Positions 51,606 through 61,662 are shown, numbered from the stretch's first letter. The stretch is DNA of 64,000 nucleotides from Anaeromassilibacillus sp001305115 (GCA_042854365.1 AP031437.1:1550001-1614000), one strand, 5' to 3'. Notes: a model not told the origin generated them from the sequence alone. Translations and numbers: made by a program.

Positions 51606-53950
51606 AACGATATTTAAGCCTTATCCCTATTTTGGCCCGGCGGCGGCGCAAGCAGAGCCGGATGACACGGCTCTGCATCTTTCTGGCCGTGTTCCTCGTG
51701 ACAGCGATCTTCGGAATGGCGGATATGGAATTGCGGTCGCAGCGGCAGCAGGCAATTTTAGACGGCGGCAATTGGCAGATTGCGTTCCGGGACATCACAG
51801 ATGAGCAAGCGGCAAAGATTGCCGCACGGCCGGAGGTGGAGGCGTCGTCCTGGTACGGCGTGTTGAATTACGACGGCAATGAAGGATATACCTTGTCCGG
51901 AATTGAGACGGCAATCGCCGGCGTCGATGCGGCATGGTGGGAGATTTTCCCCTCTGCCCGGCTGGAGGAAGGCGCTTTCCCCGCCGAAGGCGATGGCGTC
52001 CTGCTGACCCAGGGGGCCCGGACGCGCCTGGGGATACAGGTGGGCGACGCCGTCCAGTTGCACACCCCGGACGGGAGGGATCTCGACCTGACGGTCACGG
52101 GCTTTGTGTCCAACACCGCCATGCTGGATCGGCAGGATGCGCTCGGCATGATTATGAACATAGAGGCATTTCGCGCCTATTTTTCCGATACTGCGGCGCA
52201 GGACGCCGATTCGGTCTATTACGTGCAATTTTCGCCGCTGTGCCGCATTTTGCAGGTGACAGAGGATATTAAAACAGAGCTGCACCTGCACGACGAACAG
52301 GCCCTTCCCTATGGGAAACTGTTGGGACTGATGGGCCAGAGCGACGACCCCCTGATGCTGCAATTGTATCTGACGGCGGCGGTGTTGGCCCTGTTGGTGG
52401 CGGCGGCAGGCGTGCTGATGATCGCCAGCAGCCTGAACAGCAACATCGCGCAGAGGACCTCGTTCTTTGGGCTGCTGCGGTGTCTGGGGGCGACGCGCAA
52501 GCAGGTGATCCGCTTTGTCCGGCTGGAGGCGTTGAACTGGTGTAAGACGGCGGTCCCATTGGGGCTTGCAGCGGGTACGGCGCTCGTTTGGGCGCTCTGC
52601 GCGCTGCTGGTGAAGCTCAGCCCCACCTATTTTGCGGGGATGCCTTCCTTCGGGATCAGCGGCATCGGCATCGCCTGCGGGGCAGTGATCGGCCTGGCGA
52701 CCGTCCTGCTTGCGGCGCAAGCGCCCGCGCGCCGCGCGTCGAAGGTCTCCCCCCTGTGTGCGCTCTCCGGGAATGCCCTCCCTGTGCAGGCAGTGCGGCG
52801 GGCAGCGAATACGCGCTTGTACCGGGTGGAAACGGCGCTCGGTTTTCGCCACGCCACTGCAGGCAAAAAGGGCTTTTTCCTGATGGCGGGTTCCTTTGCA
52901 TTCAGCATCATCCTGTTTCTGGCGTTCACCATGGCTGTGGACTTCATGCACCATTCCCTCACGCCGCTCCGGCCGTATTCGCCCGACCTGTCGATTGTCA
53001 GCGCGGACCGGACGTGCACCATCCCATCCGAATGGGCGCGCCAGCTCGCGGAGAATCCGGTGGTCAAGCGGGTATATGGGCGGATGTTCGCCTACGGCGT
53101 CCCGGCGGCAATCGACGGGCAGGCGGGGACGGTGGACCTGATCTCCTACGAGGAACACCAGTTCGGCTGGGCGGCGGGCTCTCTATTGGAGGGTTCGGTC
53201 GCCGAAGCCATGAATGGGAACGGCCTCCTCGCGGTCTACGATGGGGGGATTGCGCCGCACTCCGGCAGCACCGTCTCCGCGGACTTTGGGACCGGAACGC
53301 AAACGCTTCCCGTTGTGGGCGTCCTGTCCGATTGTCCGTTTCAAAGTGAACCGGGCGTACGGATTTTCATCTGCTCGGAGGAGACCTTCCGCGCGTTGAC
53401 CGGGCAGAACGGCTATACGATTCTCGATCTACAGCTGACCAGCGATGCGGCCGACGCGGATGTACAGGCGATTCGCAATCAAGCGGGCAGCGGCGTCACC
53501 TTCTCCGACCAGCGGCGCGGGAACCGCGAGGCGATCGGCGCATATGTTTCCTTCGCGCTGTTTGTTTATGGTTTCCTGGCGGTAATCGCCCTGATTTCGG
53601 TGTTCAACATTGTGAACAGCATTTCGATGAGCGTGTCGGCGCGGCTACGGCAGTATGGAGCTATGCGCGCCATCGGGATGAGCATGCGGCAATTCACGCG
53701 GATGGTGGCCGCCGAAGCGGCAGCCTATGCGGGGGCCGGTATCCTGGTAGGGTGTGCGGTGGGCATTCCATTGAACCGCTTTCTCTATGAGCACACGGTC
53801 ACGGCCAATTGGGGAACTCCCTGGTATGTCCCCTGGGCGTCGCTGGTACTGATCGTGCTGTTGGTGGCGTTGTCCGCGGCCTTGGCGGTCCGGGGGCCGT
53901 CCCGGCGCATTCGCCGCCTGTCCATCGTCGAAACCATCCATGCCGAGTAG
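51602..53950 (+). CDS. ABC transporter permease (FtsX type, second module)
   Basis: 782 residues. An N-terminal helix near 25, extracytoplasmic domain (about 45-255), three-helix FtsX block (about 265-400), second anchor helix near 445, second external domain and a final FtsX block (about 650-770). The ATG at 51602 follows GGAGGGGTG. It pairs with the ATPase at 49944 although separated from it by the repeats. No damage is seen. Confidence 0.9.
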   Translation: MKRYLSLIPILARRRRKQSRMTRLCIFLAVFLVTAIFGMADMELRSQRQQAILDGGNWQIAFRDITDEQAAKIAARPEVEASSWYGVLNYDGNEGYTLSGIETAIAGVDAAWWEIFPSARLEEGAFPAEGDGVLLTQGARTRLGIQVGDAVQLHTPDGRDLDLTVTGFVSNTAMLDRQDALGMIMNIEAFRAYFSDTAAQDADSVYYVQFSPLCRILQVTEDIKTELHLHDEQALPYGKLLGLMGQSDDPLMLQLYLTAAVLALLVAAAGVLMIASSLNSNIAQRTSFFGLLRCLGATRKQVIRFVRLEALNWCKTAVPLGLAAGTALVWALCALLVKLSPTYFAGMPSFGISGIGIACGAVIGLATVLLAAQAPARRASKVSPLCALSGNALPVQAVRRAANTRLYRVETALGFRHATAGKKGFFLMAGSFAFSIILFLAFTMAVDFMHHSLTPLRPYSPDLSIVSADRTCTIPSEWARQLAENPVVKRVYGRMFAYGVPAAIDGQAGTVDLISYEEHQFGWAAGSLLEGSVAEAMNGNGLLAVYDGGIAPHSGSTVSADFGTGTQTLPVVGVLSDCPFQSEPGVRIFICSEETFRALTGQNGYTILDLQLTSDAADADVQAIRNQAGSGVTFSDQRRGNREAIGAYVSFALFVYGFLAVIALISVFNIVNSISMSVSARLRQYGAMRAIGMSMRQFTRMVAAEAAAYAGAGILVGCAVGIPLNRFLYEHTVTANWGTPWYVPWASLVLIVLLVALSAALAVRGPSRRIRRLSIVETIHAE

Positions 53951-54168
53951 GCCCGAACCCCTTCCAAGATGCTCGATTCCACTCCGTTTATTATAATAGG
54001 ATAATAGGCGGGCAAAACAGCAGACGTTTCATACGCCATGCAGAGGCTGTGGGGCTGTTCCCATTCCCCTGCATGGCTTCTTTCGTCTTAACCCATACTC
54101 GATGTTGCGCGTCAGGCAACATTTCTATGGAATGATCATGGTTTATTCCGCCCTCAGTCCGGCAACTC

Positions 54169-54703
54169 CACACTTTGGATAACCCCCGCCTTTCCCGGTG
54201 ATGTGCAATCCCCTGCAAAGTCGGCCTCTCCCCACCGGGCCACCTTCCCCGCACCAACTCCTGCGCTTTCCAGGCACGCCCGTTTCATTCGAATGTCCTG
54301 CCTGTTGTGCGAATGGGCTTATTCTATGTGGCTGCCCTCCTGTCGCTTAGATAGGTCTGCTTCACTCGATTGCCCGGATAGACCTGTTTCACTCGAATGT
54401 CCGCCTACTGCCCGAACAGACCTGTTTCCCGGATAAACCTGCTTTACGTGGCCGTTCGCCTGTTGCCCGGATGCCTGTTTCACCCGATTGCCTACCTGTT
54501 GCCCGAATAGGTCTGTTTTACCTGGTTGCCTGCCTGTTTCCCAGATAGGCTTATTTTACACAATAGCCCGCCTGGTCTCCGGACGGCCGCCCCGCTCTCT
54601 GCCAGCCTGTCCACACTTTGGATAACCCCCGCCTTTCCCGGCGATGTGCAATCCCCTGCAAAGCCGCTTTTCCCCACCGGGCCCACCTTCCCCGCGCCAA
54701 GCC
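54169..54703. repeat. Two 92-bp direct repeats bracketing a degenerate short-repeat array
   Basis: CACACTTTGGATAACCCCCG opens near-identical blocks at about 54169-54259 and 54611-54703. Between them, phrases such as CCTGTTGCCCGAATAGGTCT and TGTTTCACTCGATTG recur with changes about ten times. No gene is supported in 53951-54734. Confidence 0.85.
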
Positions 54704-54734
54704 GAAGGAAAGTCACACAATCCCAACAAAAAAC

Positions 54735-54780
54735 AACCCCCTCAAAGAATGAACGTCTCCGTTCATCCCTTGAGGGGGTT
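54735..54780 (-). terminator. Terminator of the exonuclease gene
   Basis: AACCCCCTCAA pairs with TTGAGGGGGTT, with an inner GAACG/CGTTC stem, followed on the minus strand by GTTTTTTGTT. Confidence 0.85.
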
Positions 54781-54815
54781 CTCTATCGCTGTATGCTGCC
54801 TTTCGGGCGATTTTC

Positions 54816-55784
54816 TCAACCTTTCGGATTTCCACTCCCGACCGGCGAATCGTCCTCCGGCGTCCCTTTCGCGGAAGGCTTTGCCGGAGCGTGCGGTTGC
54901 GCCGGCGAATCTGAGGGAAGCGCATCTTTCGGGCGCTCATCCTTGGGTTTTTCGCGGAAGGGAAGGATGTACTTTTTCACGATCAATCCTTCATACTTGA
55001 GCTTAAACTGCACCCGGCCGAAGAACCGGTGCTGGCAATGGCGGCAGAGAAATTCCGCGCGGTAGCTCTTGTTTTTGAGCTGCCACTCACTCACGCGGTG
55101 TGCACGCCGCCCGCACACGTCGCAGTTGAAGAGCATATCGCTGCGCTTAATCAACGGGTTGGACAGGTCGCAGATCACGACGGTCTTAAACTGGATGCGC
55201 CGGTAAAACTCCGCATCGGCCTCCTGCACAAAGGGCGTAAGGCTTTCGGGGGTGTAGAGCTTTTGCAGGCAGCGCAGGGAGAGCAGGCTGTCGCCCAAGG
55301 CGCGGTGATGGTCAAAACCATCCTCATCGATCTCCAAGAGTTGTGCCGAAGTGGAGAGCCCCATCTGTTGGGTTTTATCGTAGTGGAGCATTTCCTCGCA
55401 GTAGGCCTGTAAATTGACGTAGTATTGCAAAAACGGGATGCGCTCATTGCCGCAGAAGTAGCGGCAATTTTCGATCAAGGCGAGGATGTCGGACGTTCCC
55501 CAGGTCATGAGGATCGCGTCGCCCATCCATTTTTTAAACCGGCTGATGACCTGCATATATTGCAGGCCTCCGGCGAGTTCCTCGTTGGTGATGCTTGTGA
55601 GCGTGCGGATCTTGCCGCTGATCTTCTTCCCCACCTGCGGACGGACCAACGCCTCAAAGGTGTCGATGATATGCAGTTGTTCGTCCACCTTGACCGCGCC
55701 GAACTCGATGATCTCGTTGATGAAGCTCTTGATGCGGCGGCTGTAGGTGCCATTCCATTCCAGGTCGAGTATTACAAAATTCAT
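54816..55784 (-). CDS. DEDDh 3'-5' exonuclease with C-terminal zinc ribbon
   Basis: 322 residues. Exonuclease motif I has Asp7 and Glu9 (ILDLEWNG); ExoIII is HHRALGD near residue 160. After the nuclease comes a four-cysteine ribbon (CDVCG, then CRHCQ, about 223-250) and a Pro/Lys-rich disordered tail. It resembles KapD/RNase T-type enzymes trimming RNA or DNA 3' ends. It is transcribed after typA in the same direction, about 47 bp downstream. Confidence 0.82.
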   Translation of the reverse strand: MNFVILDLEWNGTYSRRIKSFINEIIEFGAVKVDEQLHIIDTFEALVRPQVGKKISGKIRTLTSITNEELAGGLQYMQVISRFKKWMGDAILMTWGTSDILALIENCRYFCGNERIPFLQYYVNLQAYCEEMLHYDKTQQMGLSTSAQLLEIDEDGFDHHRALGDSLLSLRCLQKLYTPESLTPFVQEADAEFYRRIQFKTVVICDLSNPLIKRSDMLFNCDVCGRRAHRVSEWQLKNKSYRAEFLCRHCQHRFFGRVQFKLKYEGLIVKKYILPFREKPKDERPKDALPSDSPAQPHAPAKPSAKGTPEDDSPVGSGNPKG

Positions 55785-55831
55785 AGGATCGGCCGTACCT
55801 CCAAGTCCTCTAAGCGGGGATTTGCGCGGGA

Positions 55832-57652
55832 TTATTTGTTCCGGCTAGCCATCTTCATGCGGGTTTCCTTGTCGAGGATTTTTTTGCGCATGCGGATGCT
55901 CTTGGGCGTCACTTCGACGAGCTCGTCGTTTTTAATAAACTCGAGGCACTGCTCAAGGCTGAGGATGCTGGGCGGGACGAGCTTAAGCGCCTCGTCCGAG
56001 CCGGAGGCGCGGGTGTTGGTGACGTGTTTTTTCTTGCAGACGTTCACCACAATGTCCTCGCTCTTGGGACTGACGCCGACGACCATTCCCTCGTAGACCT
56101 CCAGGCCGGGGCCGACAAACATCCGGCCGCGGTCCTGCGCCTGCCAAAGGCCGTAGCCGGTGGTCTCGCCGGTCTCATGCGCGATCAGGGAACCCTGCTG
56201 GCGGCTCTGCAAGTCGCCCTTGTACGGCTCATAGGAATCGAACACGTTGTTCATGATGCCGTTTCCATTGGTATCGCTGAGGAATTCCTGGCGATAGCCC
56301 ATCAGGCCGCGCGCTGGAATTTTAAACTCCAAGTGGGTGACGCCGGTGTCGCGGGTGCCCATATTGACGATTTCGGCCTTGCGGGAACCGAGCTTCTCCA
56401 TGACGGCGCCGACGTAACTGTCCGGCACCTCGATCATCAGGAGTTCGATGGGTTCGCAGCGCTTGCCGTCGATCTCCTTGTAGATGACCTGCGGGCTGGA
56501 CACCTGGAACTCATAGCCCTGGCGGCGCATCTGCTCGATCAGAATCGAGAGGTGCAGCTCTCCGCGGCCGCTGACCTTGAACGCCTCGGTGGTGTCGGTC
56601 TCCTCCACGCGCATAGCGACGTTGGTCTCGACCTCTTTAAAGAGGCGGTCGCGCAGGTTGCGGGAGGTGACGTATTTTCCCTCACGTCCTGCAAACGGGC
56701 TGTTGTTGACCATAAAGATCATGGAAACCGTGGGTTCGTCGATCTTGACAAAGGGCAACGGCTCAATACAGTCGGGGGAACAGATGGTTTCGCCGATGTT
56801 CAAGTCGGTGATCCCGGAAACCGCCACAATGTCGCCGAGCTTTGCGCTTTCCACCTCGACGCGCTTGAGCCCTTCGAACTGATAGAGTTTCACCACGCGG
56901 ACGTTCTTCGTCGTACCGTCGCGGTGGCAGAGCACGACATTCTCGCCGTCGTGTACCTCGCCGCGCTCCACGCGGCCGATGCCGATGCGGCCCACATAGT
57001 CGTCGTAATCCACGTTGGAGAAAAGCACCTGTGTCGGACCGGTCAGGTCGCCTGTAGGCGCGGGGACTTCCCGAAGGATCATATCAAACAGCGGCTTCAT
57101 GTCCTTTCCAGGCACCGCCGGGTCGAGCGTAGCATAGCCGTCGCGGCCGGAAGCGTACACCACCGGGAACTCCAGCTGGTCGTCGTTTGCCCCCAGCTCG
57201 ATAAAGAGATCCAGCACTTCGTCCACCACCTCGGCGGGGCGTGCGCCGGGGCGGTCGATCTTATTTACAACCACAACGGGCTTTTTGCCGAGGCCCAACG
57301 CCTTTTTGAGCACAAAGCGCGTCTGGGGCATGCAGCCTTCAAGGGCGTCCACCAGCAGCAGAACGCCGTCCACCATCATGAGGATGCGTTCCACCTCGCC
57401 ACCAAAGTCGGCGTGTCCAGGCGTGTCGACGATGTTGATCTTTGTATCCTGATAGATGACCGCTGTATTCTTGGACAGGATGGTGATACCGCGTTCCCGT
57501 TCCAGGTCGTTGGAGTCCATCACGCGCTCCGCGACCTCCTGGTTAGCGCGGAAGATGCCGCTCTGTTTGAGAAGCTGGTCCACCAGGGTTGTTTTTCCGT
57601 GGTCGACGTGGGCGATGATGGCGATATTTCTCAGGTCATTTCTTACATCCAT
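55832..57652 (-). CDS. typA: Translational GTPase TypA/BipA
   Basis: 606 residues. G1 AHVDHGKTT near residue 12, G3 DTPGHADFG near 71, G4 NKIDRPGA near 126, then EF-G-like domains and the TypA-specific C-terminus (IRMRKKILDKETRMKM). It binds the ribosome and supports 50S assembly and stress growth. The ATG at 57652 follows GAAGAGGG; the upstream ATG at 57679 lacks a site. Confidence 0.97.
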   Translation of the reverse strand: MDVRNDLRNIAIIAHVDHGKTTLVDQLLKQSGIFRANQEVAERVMDSNDLERERGITILSKNTAVIYQDTKINIVDTPGHADFGGEVERILMMVDGVLLLVDALEGCMPQTRFVLKKALGLGKKPVVVVNKIDRPGARPAEVVDEVLDLFIELGANDDQLEFPVVYASGRDGYATLDPAVPGKDMKPLFDMILREVPAPTGDLTGPTQVLFSNVDYDDYVGRIGIGRVERGEVHDGENVVLCHRDGTTKNVRVVKLYQFEGLKRVEVESAKLGDIVAVSGITDLNIGETICSPDCIEPLPFVKIDEPTVSMIFMVNNSPFAGREGKYVTSRNLRDRLFKEVETNVAMRVEETDTTEAFKVSGRGELHLSILIEQMRRQGYEFQVSSPQVIYKEIDGKRCEPIELLMIEVPDSYVGAVMEKLGSRKAEIVNMGTRDTGVTHLEFKIPARGLMGYRQEFLSDTNGNGIMNNVFDSYEPYKGDLQSRQQGSLIAHETGETTGYGLWQAQDRGRMFVGPGLEVYEGMVVGVSPKSEDIVVNVCKKKHVTNTRASGSDEALKLVPPSILSLEQCLEFIKNDELVEVTPKSIRMRKKILDKETRMKMASRNK

Positions 57653-57820
57653 ATATGATCCCTCTTCTTTAAAATTCACAAACGTTTATATTATAGCATA
57701 ATCCACGCAACAGTGGTATGGATTTTGTCATAAAATTTTCTGCACGGACGGCCACACTTTTCCAGACATTTGCACGGATGCCCATCCTCTTTATATTCTG
57801 CAAGTTTTATAAGGTTCCTT

Positions 57821-58050
57821 CCACAAAGGCGGCAAATCTCGTTGCCTCCTCTTGCTTCTTCCAGCCGCAGGCCCCTCGCTTCTGCGAAGGCCCCGCTTTC
57901 TTTCGCCACAGGCGGCAAATCTTTTGCCTCCTCTTGCTGCTTCCAGTCGAAGCCCTCGTTTCTGCGAAGGCCCGCTTTCTTTCGCCACAGGCGGCAAGTC
58001 TTTTGCCTCCTCTTGCTTTTTCCAGCCGAACCCCCTCGCTCCTGCGAAGT
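57821..58050. repeat. Three tandem 79-85-bp units
   Basis: Each unit begins near CCACA(AA)GGCGGCAAATC (57821, 57906, 57985) and contains TTGCCTCCTCTTGCTTCTTC and CTGCGAAGGCC. Open frames on both strands are by-products. No gene is supported in 57653-58352. Confidence 0.85.
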
Positions 58051-58352
58051 TCCCGCCTGTATGAAGTCCTCGCCTTTATCCAGAAATTAACCTTCGAAAA
58101 AGAACCCAAAAGGCTCTCTGTTGGACAAGCTAGAAACCGTATGGAAACAAACGGAGGTGATCCCGGCAAATTTTCACAGGCCGCATTCCTTGGAAGCCAG
58201 CCCCGAAACCTGCGCCGGCCTCAAACCGCCCGGTTGACTGCCAAAAAAATCGCCGCCGCTTGCCTTCCTGTGGTAGAATACTGGTATATGTTCCCGTCCG
58301 ACGAGGCATACATTCCCCTGTCCCCACCATTTACAGCAAAGGAGAAAAAATC

Positions 58353-59015
58353 ATGGACATTCAAATCAAAGCGCTGCGAAAGCGCGATTTTTCCAAAGCA
58401 ATCCAATTCGCCATCACAGGGATGCACTTTGAGTGGTATCTGGACAACCCGTTTCTTTTGCAGCTCTACGGCCGGTATTTCTGGTATCTGGAACTCTCTC
58501 GCGCCACCCAGGTCATCGCCGCATATGCCGGAGAAGAACTCGCAGGGGTTCTGCTTGCAGAACTGGAAGGAGAGCCTAAAAAATACCGTTCCCTCTGGAA
58601 GACCCTCTATGTGAAGCTGTTCGAATTTGTGCAGAATACCTTTTATCAGGACAGCGCGGGAACCTATGCGTCGGCTACCCAGCAGCTTCTCTCCTCCTAT
58701 CTGGCTTCCCACCGGCCCGACGGAGAAATTGTCTTTCTCGCCGCAAATCCAGCGGTCAAGGGCAAAGGGATTGGAAGCCTTCTGCTCTCTGAGTTGGAAC
58801 GCCGGGAGAATGGCAAAACCCTTTTTCTCCATACCGACGACGCCTGTACCTATCCATTCTATGAGCACCGCGGTTTTACGCGTGTCGGGGAAAAGGATAT
58901 TTGCATGGAAATGGGCCAAAAACAGGTGCCATTGAAATGCCTGTTGTATAGCAAAACCTTGGGAAGATCCTGCGCCTCCAAAGCCTCGCCCACCGCAAGC
59001 CCTTCCGAACTGTAA
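58353..59015 (+). CDS. GNAT-family N-acetyltransferase
   Basis: 220 residues. The acetyl-CoA site is NPAVKGKGIGSLLL near residue 136, followed by YPFYEHRGFTRVGEK near 167. It acetylates an unknown small molecule or protein. The ATG at 58353 follows AAAGGAG; 31 upstream in-frame codons lack a ribosome site. Confidence 0.88.
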   Translation: MDIQIKALRKRDFSKAIQFAITGMHFEWYLDNPFLLQLYGRYFWYLELSRATQVIAAYAGEELAGVLLAELEGEPKKYRSLWKTLYVKLFEFVQNTFYQDSAGTYASATQQLLSSYLASHRPDGEIVFLAANPAVKGKGIGSLLLSELERRENGKTLFLHTDDACTYPFYEHRGFTRVGEKDICMEMGQKQVPLKCLLYSKTLGRSCASKASPTASPSEL

Positions 59016-59016
59016 A

Positions 59017-59048
59017 CAAAAAAACGGCTCCCCACAATGTGAGGAGCC
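59017..59048 (-). terminator. Terminator following tRNA-Gly
   Basis: GGCTCCTCAC/GTGGGGAGCC hairpin followed on the minus strand by GTTTTTTTG. It may also serve the convergent GNAT gene. Confidence 0.8.
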
Positions 59049-59052
59049 TACA

Positions 59053-59128
59053 TGGAGCGAACGACGAGGCTCGAACTCGCTACCTCCACCTTGGCAAGGT
59101 GGCGCTCTACCAGATGAGCTACGTTCGC
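59053..59128 (-). tRNA. tRNA-Gly (anticodon GCC)
   Basis: Minus strand: acceptor GCGAACG/CGTTCGC, D arm GCTC-loop-GAGC, anticodon stem CCACC/GGTGG with loop TTGCCAA (GCC, glycine), T arm GCGAG-TTCGAGC-CTCGT, discriminator T and encoded CCA. 76 bases, no intron. Confidence 0.97.
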
Positions 59129-59292
59129 ATGTCTTGCAGCCGTTTTGCTCGGTGCATGAATTATTATACGATAGCCTTCCCCATTTGTCAACACTTTTTT
59201 TCAAAATTTTTCCGGGCGCGTTTTGCCCCTGCATTCCGGCGGGATTCCGTCCTTTCCTTCTCTTGTGGGGGTTTCCCATTTGACATCGGACA

Positions 59293-59301
59293 TGCTATAA
59301 T
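59293..59301 (+). promoter_or_regulatory. Extended -10 promoter for dnaD-dnaC
   Basis: TGCTATAAT is a perfect extended -10. The TTGACA at 59280 is only 10 bp away and is not a proper -35 partner. It lies about 135 bp before the dnaD start. Confidence 0.55.
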
Positions 59302-59436
59302 AAAAGTATTCCATGGGATTCCACGGCGTTTTGCGCTCTACGGCTTTGTGGCGCCGGCAGCGGCCGGACGTTGTCTGTGTTGCCGTCAGCCGCCGTCTGT
59401 GGCCGGATATTCCCAAAGACAAATGGAGGGACGAAT

Positions 59437-60480
59437 TTGTACTTACTCAACCTGGGCGTATGGAACGCGGTCTTTGCTGTGCCGTGCGCCGTTGTAGATC
59501 AATACATAAAGATTGCCAGCCCCAACCAGTTAAAGGTGTTGCTGTGGGTCCTGCGCCACGCGGACCACGGCTTTGAGGCAAAGGAACCGGCACAGGCGCT
59601 GGGGCTTTCCGAGGATGCGGTCGGCGAGGCGCTGCTCTTCTGGCAACAGGAAGCCGGGCTCTTGGCGTCCAGCGGCGTCGAGCTCAAACCTGCGGCGTCC
59701 AACGCACAGACAGCCCCAGTGGAAGGGCCAGCCGTCTCGGCCGTCCCCACGCCTTCCCCCGCCCCTGTGCCGGACCCTCCGGCCGCCGTCCCTGCCAAAG
59801 CGCGGCCTGCGGCGATCCTCACCCGCCCGCAGAAGCCGGATAATGCGTTTGTCGCCAAGCGGATGGCGGAATCGGAGGAAATCGCTTACATGATGCAGGA
59901 GGCCCAGTGTATTCTGGGACGTCTGCTGAGCAATGGCTGTTCGGCCACGCTTTTGATGCTGCACGACGATTTCGGGCTGCCGGTGGACGTCATTCTGATG
60001 CTGCTGCAATACGCGGCCAGCGCGGGCAAGACGAGCACCCGTTATATTGAGAAAGTCGGCATGGATTGGGCGGAGGAGGAGATATTCAGCCACCAGAAGG
60101 CGGAGGAAAAACTGCGCCGGATTGCAGAAAACGCCAAGGCGTGGCATGTGGTGGAACAAACCCTGGGCATCGCCCACCGCTCGCCCACCGCCAAGGAGGA
60201 GACGCTCGCCGCGATATGGGTCAACGATTGGGGGTTTACGCCCATCCTTTTGCGCGAGGCGTACGAGCGCTGTGTGGACACAAAGGGCCAGTTGAATCTG
60301 AGCTATATGAACGGCATCCTCACCCGCTGGCATGAGCAGGGAATCACCACACTGCAACAGGCGCAGGAGGAAAAACTCCGCAAGGCGGCGGCGCGCAAGC
60401 AGGAAGCGTCCGCGAAGAGCACCTATAACATCGAGGAATTTGAGCGCTCCGGCGCATTCGATCATTTTAACGGGGAGTGA
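59437..60480 (+). CDS. dnaD: DnaD-like primosomal protein
   Basis: 347 residues. N-terminal winged helix (residues about 15-70: SPNQLKVLLWVLRHADHGFE, ALGLSEDAVGEALLFWQQEA), a Pro/Ala linker (about 85-130), and C-terminal DnaD/DnaB-like domain (about 150-300) ending with YMNGILTRWHEQGI, the usual YxxxILxxW motif. It remodels the origin and helps load helicase. The start is TTG 59437, six bases after GGAGGG. The stop abuts dnaC. Confidence 0.88.
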   Translation: MYLLNLGVWNAVFAVPCAVVDQYIKIASPNQLKVLLWVLRHADHGFEAKEPAQALGLSEDAVGEALLFWQQEAGLLASSGVELKPAASNAQTAPVEGPAVSAVPTPSPAPVPDPPAAVPAKARPAAILTRPQKPDNAFVAKRMAESEEIAYMMQEAQCILGRLLSNGCSATLLMLHDDFGLPVDVILMLLQYAASAGKTSTRYIEKVGMDWAEEEIFSHQKAEEKLRRIAENAKAWHVVEQTLGIAHRSPTAKEETLAAIWVNDWGFTPILLREAYERCVDTKGQLNLSYMNGILTRWHEQGITTLQQAQEEKLRKAAARKQEASAKSTYNIEEFERSGAFDHFNGE

Positions 60481-60485
60481 CGGAA

Positions 60486-61481
60486 GTGGGATACAGCAGA
60501 GAGGTCTACCAGGCAGCGGCGGCGGCGCTGGCAGAGCAAAAGGCGCGCGCAGAGCAAACGGCAGAGACGCACCGCACGGAGCTGTACAGCGCGTTTCCAC
60601 GCGCTGAGCAGATCGAGCGGGAACTCGCTACAACGGCGATCACGGCCGCCCGCGCGGTGCTGCATGGCGCGGACGCAAAGGCGCACTTGAACCGCCTCAA
60701 AGAACACAACCAGGCCCTACAGCGCGAGCTGGACGGCTTGTTGCAGGAGGCAGGGCTTCCAAAGGACTACCTGGAGCCGCACTACGCCTGTCCCCGGTGT
60801 TCGGATACCGGTTATGTGGACGGCCGTATGTGCGACTGTCTGAAAAAGCGCCTGCGCGCGGAAGCATACCGGAGTTTAAACACCCTCACCCCCCTCTCCC
60901 TCTCGACGTTTGAGACTTTCTCGCTGGACTACTATTCGGAGCAGGCGGACGCCTCTGGGCGTTCCGAGCGCGGGGCGATGGCGCGGGTGTTGGACATCTG
61001 TATGACTTACGCGCAGAATTTCTCCCTGCGCAGTTCCAACTTGATCCTGATGGGAGGCACCGGCCTGGGAAAAACACATCTTTCCCTCGCGATTGCAAAC
61101 GCGGCCATTGAGAAGGGATTTGGCGTGGTTTACGGGTCTGTGAACAACATTGTTTCGAAACTGGAACGTGAACACTTTGGGCGTGAGGAGGAAACCGACA
61201 CCGGTTCCCTCCTGCTCGACTGCGACCTGCTGATTTTGGACGATCTCGGCACAGAATTCCGCACGGCGTTTGCCGTCGCAGAAATCTATAACATTGTCAA
61301 CACGCGCCAGATGGCGCAGCGTCCGACGATCATCAGTACCAACCTGACGATGAAGGAGATCGAGGAGCGCTACACAGAGCGCTTTGCCTCGCGCATTCTG
61401 GGCGGTTATGTGCGTCTGCCGTTCTGTGGGCGGGACGTCCGCCTGCAAAAGCGGATGCGCCGCGCCGCGGACCAGGGCTAA
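60486..61481 (+). CDS. dnaC: DnaC/DnaI-type helicase loader ATPase
   Basis: 331 residues. Helical start, zinc motif CPRC...CDC near residues 100-118, Walker A GGTGLGKTH near 190, Walker B LLILDDLGTEF near 247, sensor ISTNLT and a C-terminal arginine region. It loads DnaB helicase with DnaD. The GTG at 60486 is preferred (GGGGAG eight bases upstream); the GTG at 60477 overlaps the dnaD stop. Confidence 0.9.
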   Translation: MGYSREVYQAAAAALAEQKARAEQTAETHRTELYSAFPRAEQIERELATTAITAARAVLHGADAKAHLNRLKEHNQALQRELDGLLQEAGLPKDYLEPHYACPRCSDTGYVDGRMCDCLKKRLRAEAYRSLNTLTPLSLSTFETFSLDYYSEQADASGRSERGAMARVLDICMTYAQNFSLRSSNLILMGGTGLGKTHLSLAIANAAIEKGFGVVYGSVNNIVSKLEREHFGREEETDTGSLLLDCDLLILDDLGTEFRTAFAVAEIYNIVNTRQMAQRPTIISTNLTMKEIEERYTERFASRILGGYVRLPFCGRDVRLQKRMRRAADQG

Positions 61482-61662
61482 GGCTGCCTAAGGGGCAAGG
61501 AAAGCTATTTTGTTAAATGGGAAAGTACATATCCGTATGATCGTGTTTGTATGATCGGAAAAGGAAAAGCGAAACAAACAGGACCTTTCCGACCGCATCA
61601 TAAACAAGAGAAATGGGCGAGTTTGGGAACGGCCATCAGGGAAAATACGCTACTTAGCCGGA

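Noticed and set aside
56024..57658. 544-residue frame opposite typA
   Set aside because: Shadow of typA; no ribosome site or family likeness.
59280..59301. TTGACA/TATAAT promoter pair before dnaD
   Set aside because: Spacing is only 10 bp; the extended -10 alone is retained.
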